From: CAVPMW01 sp963706515
GTDB taxonomy: Bacteria; Chloroflexota; Anaerolineae; Anaerolineales; UBA4823
NCBI GenBank assembly: GCA_963706515.1
Contig: CAVPMW010000015.1
Coordinates: forward strand, 186,001 to 250,000
Direction: 5' to 3'
DNA: 64,000 bases
Notes under the pieces: generated by a model
Seen by the model: only the letters and a program-made list of their open reading frames with translations
Told to the model about the DNA's origin: nothing
Databases searched by the model: none
Shown here: positions 1 to 9,027 of the stretch, piece after piece
Layout of the letters: every line of letters starts with the position of its first letter
Position numbering within the stretch: position 1 is the stretch's first letter
Position numbers and translations under genes: made by a program

Positions 1-511
1 TAACCGCCAGCGAGTTCAAGAATGCGCCGCCCAGGTTTGGGCCTCGCGTTTCCACATCTCGACCTGTGGCATCCTTAAATGTCACAGTCTTCCCACCTAT
101 GACTGCTGAATAGTTCTCTAACGTCATCTTGGTGCTAAAACCAATCCATTTTCGCTCAGCCACATCGATGGTTCGTGTGCGCTTGTTACCATACCAGGTC
201 AGCTTTTCCCCATTGGGAAGAGTTACGCCATTACGCAGATCGGTGAAGTTTGAGGTGATTCCCTCTACCTGGAAATCCCCATCTACGTTTACCGATGGAT
301 CAAGGATTATCTGGCGCGTATTGACATATTCACGGTGAGGAAAGACCGTCCACCAGCCAGTGGATAATATATCCTGGCTATAGCGAAAAGAAGTGATCAG
401 CAATCCAATGATCGGGAGCAGCCAGATAATACAGATGATGGTCAGTGACAAGTTGACAAGGAGACTTGAAAACCTTTTTTGCTGTTGGTAGCCCTGGGTT
501 TTGGCAGCCAT
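1..511 (-). CDS. Sugar ABC transporter permease, MalG/AglG-like (partial, runs off window)
   Basis: Inner-membrane permease of a carbohydrate importer. The frame starts at ATG 511 and stays open for 170 codons to the window edge, so the C-terminal half with the EAA loop is missing. A short cytoplasmic N-terminus is followed by a first membrane helix (about residues 17-38, ending in LLITSFR). Next comes a long insert of roughly 100 residues before the second helix, which opens with GGAFLNSLAV. A long loop between helices 1 and 2 is typical of alpha-glucoside (AglG-type) permeases rather than compact MalG proteins. The start overlaps the stop of the upstream permease as TGATG, implying translational coupling. 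Substrate alpha-glucoside-like is an inference from the loop and from the neighbours. Confidence 0.85.
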   Translation of the reverse strand, partial: MAAKTQGYQQQKRFSSLLVNLSLTIICIIWLLPIIGLLITSFRYSQDILSTGWWTVFPHREYVNTRQIILDPSVNVDGDFQVEGITSNFTDLRNGVTLPNGEKLTWYGNKRTRTIDVAERKWIGFSTKMTLENYSAVIGGKTVTFKDATGRDVETRGPNLGGAFLNSLAV

Positions 512-1645
512 CAGAACGCTCTCCTTTCCTGGAACTGGCGTAGATTGTAGATCATGACCGGCAAAGTGGCGATTAATAAGATGATGGCGATGGCGGAGGC
601 CGGCCGGCTTGGCTGTAAGTGAAACGCTCCAGGTAGAATTCATTGGCGATCACATTAGTACCAAAATTGCCTGCCCGTCATAACCCGTACAACATCGAAC
701 AATTTCAAACTGAAAATCACTATGGTCGTCGTAACGGTGATCAGCGTCCCTGAGATGCTGGGGATGGTTATGCTGAAGAATATCCGAAATTCATTGGCAC
801 CGTCTACGCGTGCAGCTTCGAGGAGGTCAGCTGGGATGCCTTTAATGGCAGAGGAGATGATTACCATGGCAAATCCAGTTTGCAGCCAGACCATGATGAC
901 AATCAGGAAAAAATTATTCCAGGGAGGTGACAGTCAGCCAGGATTGAGATTTACCACCCAGGCCAACTATAATTGCATTTAGCAAGCCAATCTCCTTGAT
1001 ACCAACCGCTTCTCCAACATAAGCATAGATAAACTTCCAGATCACGCCTGCGCCCACGAATGAAATCGCCAAGGGCAAGAAAATTATTGCCTTATAAATC
1101 ACCTCGTAGCGGCTGCGGTCCGCTAGCACTGCTACGAGTAAGCCAATCCCAACGCTGAAAAAAGTGCCAAATACCAACCAAAGCAGGTTATTACGAAATG
1201 CCTCCAGCATCACCCGTTCGGTAAATGCATAAACATAGTTGCTAAACCCGACCCATTGGGTGCTGATGTCATTTTGAAAGCTCAGGATCAGGGTGCGGAT
1301 TACTGGGATGAATAGATACCAGGCCAATATGGCGAGAGCTGGACCAACAAATATGAAAGGCTGTAAACGCCGGGTCCATTCTCTGGGAAGTTTTTCTACT
1401 AGCCAATTGGTGACCCAATATAGCGCAGCAACCCCTCCCACACCCCATACAATTGCCACAATAACCAGGACAATTTGGGGCGCATTGCTATCACGCAAGA
1501 AAATAAAGCCTTGCCACAGAATAGTGAACAAACCGATCGGGACAACCAGTGAGATCAATATCCGGCCCAGGTTGGTGATCAGCCAGGTAAAGAATCCACC
1601 TTTGGATTTTGTCTTATCTTCCGTAGAATTTTCCATGCTGGCCAT
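511..1645 (-). CDS. Sugar ABC transporter permease, MalF/AglF-like (frameshifted)
   Basis: First permease of the same importer. Reading from ATG 1645, an unusually long N-terminal part with two extra hydrophobic segments (about residues 15-75) precedes the usual MalF core (FVGPALAILAWYLFIPVIRT). The conserved EAA loop is recognisable in the second segment as DLLEAARVDGANEFRIFFSI. The frame is broken at three places, near 930, 675 and 600. In each case the next frame continues the family sequence (for example NFGTNVIANEF, then FYLERFTYSQ), so each break looks like a single-base indel. The last codons end in the TGATG overlap with the next permease. A protein of about 375 residues would result after correction. 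Confidence 0.85.
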
Positions 1646-1698
1646 CCTTATTCTCTATAGGTAGAGACTAAAAAGGGTTGATCCACAAGATCGGAGAT

Positions 1699-1739
1699 GA
1701 GCAAGCAGACCGGTTAAAAATCCACTGGTCTGCTTGCTC
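1699..1739. promoter_or_regulatory. Hairpin between binding-protein and permease genes
   Basis: A perfect 13-bp inverted repeat (GAGCAAGCAGACC at 1699-1711 and its complement at 1727-1739) with a 15-base loop lies between the binding-protein stop and the permease start. No T-run follows on the minus strand. A partial attenuator or an mRNA 3' stabiliser that lets the binding protein be made in excess is the usual role in such operons; here it is inferred from position. Confidence 0.6.
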
Positions 1740-1829
1740 CTTACACATGGGCTTATCCAATTCTCCGATCAGATGCTTTCATCTGCTGATATATTAGGTA
1801 TGATGCAGATGCAACTGAATTGGGTTGGG

Positions 1830-3335
1830 TTACTTCGGCCAGGAAGCATCGATTTCCTTTAAGGCGGTGGCCTTGTCGATCTGACCGTTCACAAAAGAGG
1901 TCATTTCTTTCCAGAAAGTACCTTGACCTACAGCTGCGGGCATCAGGTCCGATGCATCGAAGCGTACTGTGGAGGACTGCTGCACTAGTGTAGAGATCTT
2001 CTTCTCCATTGGATCGCCATACCAGCTTGGGTCTAAGTCGTTATGCGGTGAGAGGGCACCGCCAGCTTCCATCCAAGTCTTCAACGATTTGGCGCGAGTG
2101 AAGTACTCCATCACCGCGCGCACCTCGGGCGGTCATTGAACATGCCATAGATGTCGCCACGATTAGGTAGGGGCTTACCATACTGCGGGTCGATTGGCGG
2201 CAGATAGAAGAAGTCATAATCGACTCCTGGCCTTGGCAGTCCCTGCGGGAAGAAGGTGGTGATGAAGTTGCCCTGGCTTATGCAGCCAGCACTTAGGTGG
2301 CTTCTCGAACATCGGCTTGGGAGCATCATTCCAAAGTTGGTTGTGACGATGGAGCTTACGCCGCCATAGACGTAGTTGTCATTGAACCAGATCTTGCTGA
2401 CAGGTCTCGATGGCTTTGTTCACCTCGGGAGAATTAAACTTGAGCTCACCTTTGACCCACTTGTCGTAGTTTTCCGGTGCAGGTGGTTCGCAGCATTGAC
2501 TCTTCGGTCCAGTCGGTCATCGGCCAGCCGGTGGCAGCGCTGCAATTCGATGCCGATGCACCAAGGCGGTGTCGCCGTCGTTGGCGATCTGGTCGGTCAG
2601 CGCCAGCAGCTCATCCCAGGTCGTCGGGATTTTGTAGCCAGCCGCATCGAACCAGGCCTTCTTGGGGTACCAGACTCAGGCTCTTGCCGTTGAAGCGGTG
2701 CCATACTCCTGCCGTCATTGGATTTCCATCGGGGCCATGCAACCATGCCCATATCCAGCCAGCTTTGGTTATACTGCTGCTTCAGCCAGTCCTCGGAAAT
2801 CCAGGTCGTCGGGTCGACGAGCTTGCCCTGGCGGGCGAAGTTCCCCGCCTTACCGGGCTGCGGGAAGTCGGCGATATCCGGCGCGTTGCCGGCGTCCACG
2901 GCAATAGAGATGCGGGACTTCGAAGTTCTTGTCACCGATATAGTTTACGGTGATCCCGGTCGCGTCCTGAAAGGCTTTCATCGATTCGGCGAAGCGTTGG
3001 TCATCCGGCGCGGTGAAAGGACCGTCCACGGTCACGGTCGTGCCTTTGTATGCCCCGGTCAGAGCCTTCTCCAGCTCGCCACCCGGCATTACCGGGAAGG
3101 GAGCATTGCTGGTTGAAGGCTGCGTCGCTGCTGCCGCTTCGGTGGGTGCAGGAGCTTCGGTCGGCGCAGGAGCCTCAGTAGGTGCAGGCGCCTCAGTCGG
3201 CGCAGGGGCTTCCGTCACGACCGGCGCTTCGGTTGCCACTGTAGTCTGGGTAGCGCCGCTGGCGCACGCCGCCAGGAGCATGGACAGGACTACAAGCATG
3301 GAAATTACAGGCCATATTGCATTACGCTTGAACAT
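1830..3335 (-). CDS. Sugar ABC transporter substrate-binding lipoprotein (multiply frameshifted)
   Basis: Extracytoplasmic sugar-binding protein (family 1 solute-binding). Starts at ATG 3335 with an AAGGAGA ribosome site. A lipoprotein signal ends in the lipobox LLAAC, with the anchoring Cys near residue 24. An APTEAP-repeat linker (about residues 37-66) tethers the domain to the membrane. The mature domain begins around LEKALTGAYKGTTVTVDGPF. Continuity is lost at several places between 2930 and 2110, where successive pieces lie in different frames, but each piece still matches the expected order. Examples are WISEDWLKQQYNQSWLDMGM, then DYDFFYLPPIDPQYGKPLP, then the C-terminal stretch ending IDASWPK. 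The many breaks make a real pseudogene possible, but the indel-rich contig end is the simpler explanation. It heads the operon with the two permeases. Confidence 0.85.
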
Positions 3336-3455
3336 CTTTCTTCTCCTTGTATAGGTTAAATCAGGTTAACGAATGTACTGGTCGAGATTGTATCCCTGTT
3401 CCTTATATGCCTCACCTCCTTTTTTACCACATTAACCCTGATCGTGGCGTATTGT

Positions 3456-4460
3456 TCAGACAGTGTCTCGTTCCACGATGCTTGTTGGAAGCCGGACGTG
3501 CTGTACGGGTCGGTCCGGTTCTGCCAGCCTGGCAAGCAAGAGCTCGGCTGCAATGCGTCCTGAGTCATCCAATGGCTGGCGGATGGTTGTCAGGCCAATA
3601 TACTCTGCCAGGTCGAGGTCGTCAAACCCAAGGATCGCCAGGTCTGCGGGGATTTGCAAGTTGTACTCCCTGGCGACCTTCAGCACTCCCATCGCCTGGA
3701 TGTCGGCCGCAGCAAAGATCGCTGTAGGTGGCTGCGCCAGACTAAGCAGCTCGCGCGTCGCCTGGCGGGTCGGTTCCTGGACGTACGGTGAAGAACGGAT
3801 ATATTCGGCTGGCAGGTCAAGACCTGCCTCTTGCAGCCCCTGGCGATAACCCTCCAGGCGCTGGATCACCGGGCGGATGGCATAATCTGGCGGGTCGATG
3901 TCGCCGATGAAGGCACAGCGTTGGTGACCTTTCGCCACCAGGAACTGCGCAGCCAGTTTTCCACCGGCGAAATCATCTATCTCAATACTGCTAAACATTG
4001 GAAGGGAATGCTCGATCGATACGGTTTCCAGGTTGTGCTCTGCCAAACGATTGGCTACCTCTTCATCGAAAGGAAGCGACATAACGATCAGACCTTCCAC
4101 AGTCCGCCTCAATGGTAGAGAAGCCAGGTAGCCGTGGAGGCGGGATAATGAATTGATGGTATACACGATGAGCTCGTGCTCGGTGCGCATCAAAGCCGCG
4201 TCGATCCCCCGCAGCCGCTGGACGAAAGACGGCGCGGTAAAGAACGGAGTTAATACCCCAATACGCCGGGTGCTGTGCAGCGCCCGGGCGCGCGCCTCCG
4301 CTTTGGGTACGAAGCCAAGCTCATCAATCGCGGCCATGACTTTTCCACGCGTCTGCTCGCTAACTTTTCCTGGGGAGTTCAGCACCCGTGAAATCGTAGC
4401 GATGCTCACCCCGGAGAGGGTAGCGACATCATAGATCGTCGCCTGGCCATCTTTTGACAC
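3456..4460 (-). CDS. LacI-family transcriptional regulator
   Basis: DNA-binding repressor that probably controls the adjacent sugar transporter. Starts with GTG 4460 behind GAGGATAA; 334 residues, normal for the family. The N-terminal LacI helix-turn-helix (residues 8-30, TIYDVATLSGVSIATISRVL) and the hinge helix (VSEQTRGKVMAAIDELGFVP) are intact. They are followed by a periplasmic-binding-protein-like effector domain (from RRIGVLTPFF, with FIGDIDPP and the signature AILGFDDLDLAEY). The gene stops about 120 bp upstream of the binding-protein gene and is transcribed in the same direction from its own promoter (TTGACA and TATATT around 4522-4551). The effector is likely the transported sugar. 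Confidence 0.93.
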   Translation of the reverse strand: MSKDGQATIYDVATLSGVSIATISRVLNSPGKVSEQTRGKVMAAIDELGFVPKAEARARALHSTRRIGVLTPFFTAPSFVQRLRGIDAALMRTEHELIVYTINSLSRLHGYLASLPLRRTVEGLIVMSLPFDEEVANRLAEHNLETVSIEHSLPMFSSIEIDDFAGGKLAAQFLVAKGHQRCAFIGDIDPPDYAIRPVIQRLEGYRQGLQEAGLDLPAEYIRSSPYVQEPTRQATRELLSLAQPPTAIFAAADIQAMGVLKVAREYNLQIPADLAILGFDDLDLAEYIGLTTIRQPLDDSGRIAAELLLARLAEPDRPVQHVRLPTSIVERDTV

Positions 4461-4501
4461 TTATTATCCTCGAAAATTGGTTACTATTCAGTGATGGAAG
4501 T

Positions 4502-4551
4502 GCTTTCAAGAAAGCTATTACAATATAGCATTAAATTTAACCCGATGTCAA
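4502..4551 (-). promoter_or_regulatory. Promoter and candidate auto-operator of the LacI-type gene
   Basis: On the minus strand TTGACA (4546-4551) and TATATT (4522-4527) are separated by 18 bases, a good sigma-70 type promoter. It overlaps the end of the upstream gene. Just downstream of the expected start site lies the inverted repeat GCTTTC-AA-GAAAGC (4502-4515), well placed for autorepression. The repeat is a candidate LacI-family operator but lacks the common central CG. Confidence 0.55.
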
Positions 4552-5169
4552 TAGGTCGCGGGAATAATCTCCTTTGTGCTCATCCATCATGGTCAGCAAG
4601 GCAGATTTCAGCTCGATGTAGGACTTCGTCAGCAGCTCTTCTTCCTGCTCCAGCAGCCGGCTCCCAGGCTGGCAGCCTTCATTTACCCATAGATCAGAAT
4701 AATACATGCCCTTCGCGCGATAGGAGGCAGCCGGATGCACCCGCGCAGGCTCGACTCCAAAAGTCAACGCATATGAATTAGCCAGAGCGTCTACCAGCTC
4801 CTGGTTATTCGCCTGGCCAAATATGTTGCGGTGCACGATCCACCAGTCAATCTGCAGCCGGGCTGCCTGCTCAATGTCGAACACCAAATGGTGAACCTCA
4901 CCAACGTATGCAAAAAACCTGCGCATAAACGCTTCAGCCCGGGGGACATCATTCTCCGGGAAGGGAGCGAAGGCGATCTCCGCCCGCGCCACCAGGTAAG
5001 CAGCGTATATTGCCTGCCTGAGCGAGAGATTGAACGCCTCCTTCACCATACCGACCGAGGCACGCATCAGCTTCAGCCAGCGTTTTTGATAGTAGGCGAC
5101 ATAGTTTTCTTTTTCGTAACGAGCCAGGCGTCCTGGGTCAAACTTTGCCAGGGGGTGGCGTTCCTCCAT
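4537..5169 (-). CDS. Conserved hypothetical protein, helical
   Basis: I do not recognise a named domain. The chosen start (ATG 5169, MEERHPLAKFDPGRL) has GAGGT upstream at good spacing; a longer frame reaches 5235 without a better ribosome site. About 210 residues, predominantly helical, soluble, rich in aromatic and charged residues (YEKENYVAYYQKRWLKLMRA, then LQIDWWIVHRNIF). No signal peptide or membrane helix is visible. It resembles uncharacterised proteins from Chloroflexota as far as I can recall, but that is memory, not a search. It sits alone between the LacI regulator and an AT-rich gap. The LacI promoter overlaps its last codons. Confidence 0.7.
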   Translation of the reverse strand: MEERHPLAKFDPGRLARYEKENYVAYYQKRWLKLMRASVGMVKEAFNLSLRQAIYAAYLVARAEIAFAPFPENDVPRAEAFMRRFFAYVGEVHHLVFDIEQAARLQIDWWIVHRNIFGQANNQELVDALANSYALTFGVEPARVHPAASYRAKGMYYSDLWVNEGCQPGSRLLEQEEELLTKSYIELKSALLTMMDEHKGDYSRDLLTSG

Positions 5170-5507
5170 GTCATTACCTCGATGCGCGGATAGATATGAC
5201 CGTGCTCGTTTCCCGGCAGAAGGGCGATCGACCACCGGTAAAAAAATATTATAACGTATATTATCCTATTAGTAAAAATATTGAATCTTTAGGGTTTGAT
5301 GTGAAAATTTACGATTTAAAGCTGGCTCTCAGGCGCATTGCTGCAGAAATGTCCTCCGCGATCATCTTTCGCTTGCTTTTCTCAATGAAAAAGCTTGGCC
5401 CAGCCTGGAGATAGGACGGAAGTACCCGGATTCCCTTAAAATAAAATTCGCCGCCGCGCAGTTTATAGGTCGAGCCAGCCGCGAATGGGAATCGTGCCTC
5501 GGCGGTC
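5170..5507. other. AT-rich intergenic region
   Basis: No convincing gene. The part from about 5235 to 5330 is markedly more AT-rich than its surroundings and probably carries the promoter of the leftward hypothetical gene. No clean -35/-10 pair or palindrome could be assigned. The stretch from 5340 to 5507 lies downstream of the OsmC gene and shows no strong terminator hairpin. Confidence 0.5.
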
Positions 5508-6026
5508 TCAGTCCGTCGAGGCGGTCACGTTAGAGGTGATGCTCATCTCCGGCGGCTGGCGCAGTGTCTGGTAGACAACGCAGTAACGCTCGGTAAGCCG
5601 GAGCAGGGTAGCCAGCTGCTCTGCGCTCGCCTCGCTGACCAGGTCGAAAAATACCCGGATGCGCTGAAACCCAACCGGCGTCTCTTTCGATACCCCCAGC
5701 GTCCCCCGAAAATCCAGATCGCCTTCCGCACGCACCACGCCATCCTGTATCTCGATGCCCAATGCAGTTGCCACTGCGCTCAGGGTCACCCCGGCGCAGG
5801 CAGTCAGCGCTTCGAGCAGCAAATCACCCGAACATACCGCCAGACCGCTGCCCCCGGTTGCCGCGTGCAAGCCGGCTTCGACCAGGGCGCGACCCGTCTC
5901 AATCTTGCAGGTAACCCCTTCCCCGAGGCGACCCTGTGCTTTCAAAGTGATCATTGCCGCCTCGGGTTCTTCCCGGTAGCGCATTTTCAGCGGCGCTTGG
6001 ATCGCACGCAGCTCTTCGCTTTTCAT
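5508..6026 (-). CDS. OsmC/Ohr-family peroxiredoxin-like protein
   Basis: Small cytoplasmic protein of the OsmC/Ohr superfamily, which reduces organic hydroperoxides with a pair of cysteines. 172 residues, close to family size. The first catalytic-type Cys lies in the central helix (LLLEALTACAGVTLSAVA) and the second in LTERYCVVYQTLRQPPE, as in OsmC-like proteins. An extra Cys occurs in GLAVCSGDLL. The N-terminal extension (about 25 residues) is longer than in Ohr. It ends 23 bases from the start of the next leftward gene set and shares direction with the methyltransferase upstream (22-base gap), so the two may be co-transcribed. Substrate is unknown. Confidence 0.9.
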   Translation of the reverse strand: MKSEELRAIQAPLKMRYREEPEAAMITLKAQGRLGEGVTCKIETGRALVEAGLHAATGGSGLAVCSGDLLLEALTACAGVTLSAVATALGIEIQDGVVRAEGDLDFRGTLGVSKETPVGFQRIRVFFDLVSEASAEQLATLLRLTERYCVVYQTLRQPPEMSITSNVTASTD

Positions 6027-6048
6027 CGTTTTTCTCCATGCTGACGAA

Positions 6049-6843
6049 CTACCCGTCAGCCAACCCCTCGTGCAGCTCCCCTGCCGGTTTTATTGCCGTG
6101 ACCACCCGCACCGGCGGGAACATCTGAAACTTTAAACCGGAGCGCTTGACCTCTTTCCAACCGATATCTTGCAGCGTCTGGACGTATTCATCCGTGCACT
6201 GAAAATCGAGCAGGGCGAGGCGTCCGCCCGCTTTGAGGATCCGCGAGATTTCCTTAACAGCCCTGGCGCGACCCGCCTGTTCCGGGATATTATGGATAGA
6301 TAGGCTCGCTACCAGGTCGTCCACGCTGCTATCTGCCAGAGGCAGTGAGCGCATGTCCCCGGTGATGACCTCTACCCGCTCAGCCACCCCTTCTGCACGC
6401 GCGTTTGCCCGGGTCTCCTCGGGGTGGTTGCCCGACTGGTCTACGCTCTGCCATAGATCGACCCCGATTGCTTTACCCCTGGCAAGCCGCTGAGCGGCGC
6501 CAATTAATAATAAGCCTCGCCCGCAGCCCAGGTCGAGCAGGGTCTCGTCACCGCGCAGGTCTAGAGAATCGATCAACAGATCGCGCTCGCGCAGCTTACC
6601 GCGCTTACTGCTCCAAATCATCAATCCGGCTGTGACCAGCATGCTGGCTCCTGCTACAGTAGCCCATACCATGATAATAACTGCCAATGCAGCGAAAAGC
6701 TTCTGCAAGATCAAACCAGCAGCCAGCCCAACCAGGATGGCAGCTGTTCCGGCAATTATCAGGTTGCGGATCACGCCGGGAGCATCTACTCCGTAATCAG
6801 CGTGAGCCGGTTGTTTGTTATCTGCCGAAAGTGACTTTTCCAT
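6049..6843 (-). CDS. SAM-dependent methyltransferase with N-terminal membrane segments
   Basis: Class I methyltransferase anchored in the membrane. Two hydrophobic stretches (about residues 25-50 and 53-78) precede the catalytic domain. The SAM-binding motif I is clear (LLDLGCGRGLLLIGAAQRLA, about residue 100), followed by GKAIGVDLW and the acidic motif II region VITGDMRSLPLADSSVDDL. Motif III-like ILKAGGRLALLDF follows. 264 residues. Many bacterial proteins of this layout are annotated only as class I methyltransferases; the substrate could be a lipid or small molecule. Precedes the OsmC gene in the same direction. Confidence 0.85.
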   Translation of the reverse strand: MEKSLSADNKQPAHADYGVDAPGVIRNLIIAGTAAILVGLAAGLILQKLFAALAVIIMVWATVAGASMLVTAGLMIWSSKRGKLRERDLLIDSLDLRGDETLLDLGCGRGLLLIGAAQRLARGKAIGVDLWQSVDQSGNHPEETRANARAEGVAERVEVITGDMRSLPLADSSVDDLVASLSIHNIPEQAGRARAVKEISRILKAGGRLALLDFQCTDEYVQTLQDIGWKEVKRSGLKFQMFPPVRVVTAIKPAGELHEGLADG

Positions 6844-7160
6844 AGCTCTATCATCTATTGCGTAAATTTCTGTGTGACGGGGGATTTACCGCTCGTTCGA
6901 GCATGAACCGGGCAAAGAAGAAACACCGCTTGCCAGAGCAATTGCAACTATGGTCATAATGAAAGAATATGGACAAAATTGGTGTTATTTTAATCTCCGC
7001 AGGCAATTTCTTCAAGCGTTTTCACTGCTTCATTGTTATTCCCCAATTCTGCCTGCTTCATCGTCATCCGGACGTTCAGAAATAAAGCATGTTATACTGC
7101 CAAAGACCTTTGCCGTAGCTTTTCTCCCACCCGCTTCATTGCCTTCAGCAGGAGGTCGTT
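6844..7160. other. Divergent intergenic region
   Basis: Gene-free stretch of 317 bases between the leftward methyltransferase and the rightward SDR gene. It should hold both promoters. On the plus strand TATACT (about 7092-7097) is a plausible -10 box for the SDR gene, with no good -35. The ribosome site AGGAGG lies just before ATG 7161. Nothing else stands out. Confidence 0.5.
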
Positions 7161-8381
7161 ATGCTCATCGCCAGCGGATCCCTCACGCCTCAAACTCTGA
7201 CCGATAAAATTGCCGTTATCACCGGCGCAGGCGGGGGAATTGGCTATGAGGCTGCCCGCGCTTTACTCTGGCTGGGAGCCAGGGTGATTATCGCTGAGAT
7301 CAACAAATCATCTGGTCAGCAGGCTGCCGAGCAGCTCAACCAGGAGTTCCGGCCCGGCGCGGCTTTGTTCGTCCACACCGATGTTGGCGACGAAGGCAGC
7401 GTAAGCCGCCTGGCGCGGCAGGCAGAAAAAGCATACGGGCGGGTGGATATCGTGCTCAACAACGCCACCATTGCCCCGCTGGGTGCAGTCAAAGATACTC
7501 CGATTGCCACCTGGGACGCCAGCTATCGCGTGAACCTGCGCGGGCCGGTGCTCCTGGCGCGGGCATTTATCCCGGCTATGGTCGCCCACGGCTGGGGAGT
7601 GTTCGCCTGCGTGTCCTCAACCGGGGTTGCCTACATGGGGGCGTACGAATCGCTGAAAGCAGCTCAGACACACCTCGGTATGACCCTCAACGATGAGCTG
7701 GAGAGCAGCGGGGTATCCGCATTCACCATTGGCCCGGGTTTCGTGCCCACCCGAACCGCTTCTACCGCCATACCGCAGCTGGCTGGATATATGGGCAAAT
7801 CGGTGCAGGAGATACAGGAGCTGCTCATCCCACATACTCTCTCCGTGGAAGCCGCCGGCGCCGGGTTCGCTGCGGCAGTGGCGCTCGCCGGTAAATATCG
7901 AGGGCAAGAAATTTCCTCTCTCCAGGCGCTGATGGATGCCGGGATTAACCTGCCAGCTGGGAGCGAATCTACCCAAACCTGGAATTTGACTCCCGAGCAA
8001 TTCACCCAGGCTTTGGAGCTGTGCCGGTCGGTGAGAGCCACTCTGGCTGAGCAATCGTCTGGCTGGAAGCAGCGCTCAATCTTCGAGCAGCAATGGCTCA
8101 TCCGCACGTTTCGCCAGTATGCGCGCATGTCTGTAGAGGACTGGCTCAACGCGCTTCAGCAGCTGGAAGCCGCCCTGCAGCGCCAGGACGCCGGCTCAGT
8201 ACTTGCGGTGAATGCTCCTCTCGGCTCGCTGGCAGCCTATTATGCTCACATGTATGATACGGCGAAGGGATATGTCAAAGATCCTGCCCAGCGGGAAGAA
8301 CAGCTGGGCATTGTCAGCGGCTGGCAAGCTGAAGTGGAGCAGCTGGAAGCCGCTCCTTCAGGCCGGTCGCTGACTGCCTGA
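7161..8381 (+). CDS. SDR-family oxidoreductase with C-terminal extension
   Basis: Rossmann-fold NAD(P)-dependent short-chain dehydrogenase followed by about 140 extra residues. Start ATG 7161 has an excellent AGGAGG site. The cofactor motif TGAGGGIG lies near residue 22. The NNA motif appears as NNATIAP, the catalytic Ser in CVSSTG and the YxxxK pair in YESLK. All are present in order within the first 260 residues, so the enzyme should be active. The remainder (from about residue 265, NLPAGSESTQTWNLTPEQF) is helical and Gln/Glu/Leu-rich with no domain I recognise, ending near EAAPSGRSLTA. At 406 residues the protein is much longer than the usual 250. The extension could mediate oligomerisation or partner binding. 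It stands alone, facing a convergent gene. Confidence 0.88.
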   Translation: MLIASGSLTPQTLTDKIAVITGAGGGIGYEAARALLWLGARVIIAEINKSSGQQAAEQLNQEFRPGAALFVHTDVGDEGSVSRLARQAEKAYGRVDIVLNNATIAPLGAVKDTPIATWDASYRVNLRGPVLLARAFIPAMVAHGWGVFACVSSTGVAYMGAYESLKAAQTHLGMTLNDELESSGVSAFTIGPGFVPTRTASTAIPQLAGYMGKSVQEIQELLIPHTLSVEAAGAGFAAAVALAGKYRGQEISSLQALMDAGINLPAGSESTQTWNLTPEQFTQALELCRSVRATLAEQSSGWKQRSIFEQQWLIRTFRQYARMSVEDWLNALQQLEAALQRQDAGSVLAVNAPLGSLAAYYAHMYDTAKGYVKDPAQREEQLGIVSGWQAEVEQLEAAPSGRSLTA

Positions 8382-8415
8382 ATGGTTCAGGTTGACCCTA
8401 AGCGAGATGGAGAAT

Positions 8416-9027
8416 CTACTCCCTGCGCATCTCGATCACCAGGGTGAGCCCGAACGGACGCAGTGCAGGAAACGCATAGCTCAGGTGGGAAACCTTTAAG
8501 TTGCAGCCTCGCGCAGCCTGGACCACAAACCCCGGTGTCCGCGGTGTAACCGGCATGCGCGCCCGCGAACCCAGCGCGTATAACCACCCCAATGGGCTGT
8601 ACGCGTTCGGAACAGTCATCACCAGCCTGCTCTCCTGGGACAGGTAATCACCCAGCTGCCTGAGCAGCGGCGCCGGGTCCGCATAATAATCCCACACCCC
8701 AATACAGGTGACCACGGGCCATATCCTGCCGGTCAATTTAGATATGTCGGTGGTAAATTCCGCCTGAAAGCCCAAACGCGAGCTTTGCGCCTCGGCGATT
8801 CCAATCATCTGGTCCGAAAGGTCGTACGCGGTCACCTGGCAGCCACGCCGGAGCAGGTCTAAGGTCGTACGCCCGGTACCGCAGCCATAATCCAGGACGG
8901 TTGAGCCGTCAGGCACATGCTTTTGTATGGAGCGCAGCTCACGTACCCCGATGTAAGCAGTCACTGGATTATCGTAATGAGCGGCATGCCGGTTGAAATG
9001 CTGGCGGATCTGGTCCGGAAAAGTCAC
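8416..9027 (-). CDS. Class I SAM-dependent methyltransferase
   Basis: Soluble methyltransferase of about 203 residues. I place the start at GTG 9027 (VTFPDQIRQHFNRHA) because it overlaps the stop of the preceding gene as GTGA, a typical coupled arrangement; a longer frame upstream is only the shadow of that gene. SAM-binding motif I is VLDYGCGTGRTTLDLLRRG, followed by VTAYDLSDQMI and ICVGVWDYY-like motif (CIGVWDYYADP). Co-transcription with a membrane protein of the lysylphosphatidylglycerol-synthase/AglD type suggests a role in lipid or polyprenyl-glycoside modification, but that is inference. Confidence 0.87.
   Translation of the reverse strand: MTFPDQIRQHFNRHAAHYDNPVTAYIGVRELRSIQKHVPDGSTVLDYGCGTGRTTLDLLRRGCQVTAYDLSDQMIGIAEAQSSRLGFQAEFTTDISKLTGRIWPVVTCIGVWDYYADPAPLLRQLGDYLSQESRLVMTVPNAYSPLGWLYALGSRARMPVTPRTPGFVVQAARGCNLKVSHLSYAFPALRPFGLTLVIEMRRE

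Noticed and set aside
3140..3240. Tandem repeat possibly of CRISPR or minisatellite type
   Set aside because: It is the codon-level repeat of the APTEAP linker of the binding lipoprotein; there are no spacers.
5145..5414. 89-residue plus-strand frame in the AT-rich gap
   Set aside because: Overlaps the start of the leftward hypothetical gene, has no ribosome site and no recognisable similarity.
8376..8415. Short hairpin CCTGAA-TGG-TTCAGG between convergent genes
   Set aside because: Only six base pairs with a three-base loop overlapping a stop codon and no T-run; too weak to call a terminator.
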